This document shows, piece by piece, positions 13,113-13,656 of a DNA stretch of 13,656 nt. The notes under the pieces are model-generated. The model made no database searches. It was not told the origin of the DNA and worked only from the letters and a program-made list of their open reading frames with translations. This stretch comes from Candidatus Omnitrophota bacterium (GTDB lineage Bacteria > Omnitrophota > Gorgyraeia > Tantalellales > Tantalellaceae): NCBI GenBank assembly GCA_013204685.1, contig JABMSC010000236.1, forward strand, positions 1 through 13,656. The letters run 5' to 3'. The translations under genes and the position numbers were made by a program. Each line of letters starts with the position of its first letter. Within the stretch, counting starts at the first letter, position 1.

Positions 13113-13656
13113 GGGAAAGTCCTCTCGTACTCATGACTACCTCTTTGGCCATCAAGTGTCAACCAGGATCCTCGCCCGCCCTCGCTGAGTGGCTGGTTCT
13201 AATCGTCCCAGGTACCCAAAGGGGTGTTGGTCAGCATCGCAATGCGAATTCGTTGACGAGAGTTCTTTGTGCGGTGAAATCACGAGAGCCTGACGGGCGG
13301 AATAGGTGAATGGCGGCAACCATTGAGATCGCGAGTCACCCCTTGCCCGCACCTGAAATCTCTCGATCTAGATCAGGGTAACCGCCTAACGTATTGGCAG
13401 GTGGATCCCATTTTCCGAGGCGATGTCGGCGCGCTCGATAAGGTCCAAGGCGGCTACGGTGGGAACGTTCCGTCCTAAAGGCAAGGCCATGTCGATCTCC
13501 TGGAAGTGCGACGGCCCCTTCTTGGGAATTGATGATTGGCTTGTACTCCTCCGAAGAAGAAGCCTCCGTAATTGCACGTGATTCCTTCATATCTTCACCA
13601 CCCCTCTCACTCTATATGTAGTGGAGGCGACGAGTCAAGTCGCTGACTCCACTCTC
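13113..13656. other. Non-coding, compositionally different segment at the right end (likely chimeric or foreign DNA)
   Basis: These 544 bases hold no convincing gene. Only short minus-strand frames exist (84, 66 and 63 codons), overlapping each other, without family motifs. By eye the GC content is over 50%, clearly higher than the AT-rich genes to the left. The change is abrupt at the end of the terminator hairpin. I see no tRNA, no integrase, no direct repeats at the junction and no insertion-sequence ends. A nested inverted repeat sits at the far end (13620-13653). The minus-strand frame that includes ALDLIERADIASENG looks protein-like but I do not recognise it. An assembly chimera is the simplest reading; inserted foreign DNA is the alternative. 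Confidence 0.6.
13620..13653. repeat. Nested inverted repeat with two alternative hairpins
   Basis: Outer arms AGTGGAG (13620-13626) and CTCCACT (13647-13653) enclose GCGAC (13627-13631) and GTCGC (13639-13643), giving a 12-bp stem with a three-base TGA bulge. A competing stem, GAGTCA (13632-13637) with TGACTC (13644-13649), uses the first loop and part of the outer arm. The two folds exclude each other. No T-run follows on either side. Confidence 0.65.

Noticed and set aside
13119..13131. A 13-nt match on the minus strand to the universal sarcin-ricin loop of large-subunit rRNA (AGTACGAGAGGAC).
   Set aside because: The flanking bases do not continue as 23S or 28S rRNA on either side, and no other conserved rRNA block was recognised. 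It is probably coincidence, though it should be tested together with the foreign-looking segment.
13152..13590. Overlapping minus-strand open frames in the right-end segment (13336-13590, 13386-13577, 13152-13352).
   Set aside because: They overlap in different frames, have no recognisable domains, and are expected by chance in GC-richer DNA.
1..13656. CRISPR array, tRNA genes or insertion sequences.
   Set aside because: No spaced direct repeats, no cloverleaf-like segments and no transposase frames were seen on either strand.

Overview
This window most likely comes from an uncultured diderm (Gram-negative-type) bacterium. Twelve same-strand genes (nt 785-13057) follow a partial repeat protein. 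Eleven of them (785-12350) form a tightly packed locus for a cell-surface or extracellular polysaccharide made by the Wzx/Wzy route. Gene content and style recall exosortase-type EPS clusters of Omnitrophota, Desulfobacterota, Nitrospirota and similar lineages: a SurA/EpsD-like lipoprotein, a TPR protein beside an O-antigen ligase-type protein, heptameric repeat elements, and AT-rich DNA with strong Shine-Dalgarno sites. No marker gene here fixes the phylum.

Layout. (i) 1-627: 3' end of a gene with a near-identical 225-bp tandem repeat, closed by a strong intrinsic terminator (650-689). (ii) A putative promoter (700-727) leads into the polysaccharide genes: UDP-GlcNAc 2-epimerase (785-1885), Wzx-like flippase (1863-3116), Wzy-like polymerase (3136-4446), GT4 glycosyltransferase (4443-5660), a membrane-anchored TPR protein with a C-terminal carbohydrate-binding-like domain interrupted by an in-frame TGA (5682-6773, continuing to 6920), an O-antigen ligase/polymerase-type protein (6939-8231) and a WcaJ/EpsE-type initiating phosphoglycosyltransferase (8246-9694). 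(iii) A small envelope module: a SurA-N-like lipoprotein without its parvulin domain (9792-10250), a HAMP-only membrane protein (10358-10972) and an overlapping secreted HExxH metalloprotease-like protein (10965-11573). (iv) A WecG/TagA/CpsF glycosyltransferase (11595-12350). (v) A separately promoted small secreted protein with two SLH-like half-motifs (12503-13057) and its terminator.

Likely working model (inference). The phosphoglycosyltransferase loads the first sugar phosphate onto undecaprenyl phosphate. The WecG/TagA-type enzyme adds ManNAc or a derivative supplied by the 2-epimerase, and the GT4 enzyme extends the unit. Wzx flips it, Wzy polymerises it, and the ligase-type protein with its TPR/carbohydrate-binding partner may transfer or anchor the product outside the inner membrane. 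The lipoprotein, HAMP protein and protease may serve envelope quality control or regulation; no function is proven.

The last ~540 bases (from about 13113) look like different DNA. They are more GC-rich, lack a convincing gene, and begin exactly where the final terminator's T-tract is cut short. The left edge lies inside a long repeat. Both features fit a metagenomic contig that breaks at a repeat on the left and is chimeric, or carries foreign DNA, on the right. The most notable signals are the in-frame TGA at a probable tryptophan position, the two 7-bp-phased repeat elements, the parvulin-less lipoprotein with the HAMP/protease pair, and the foreign-looking right end with its nested hairpins.
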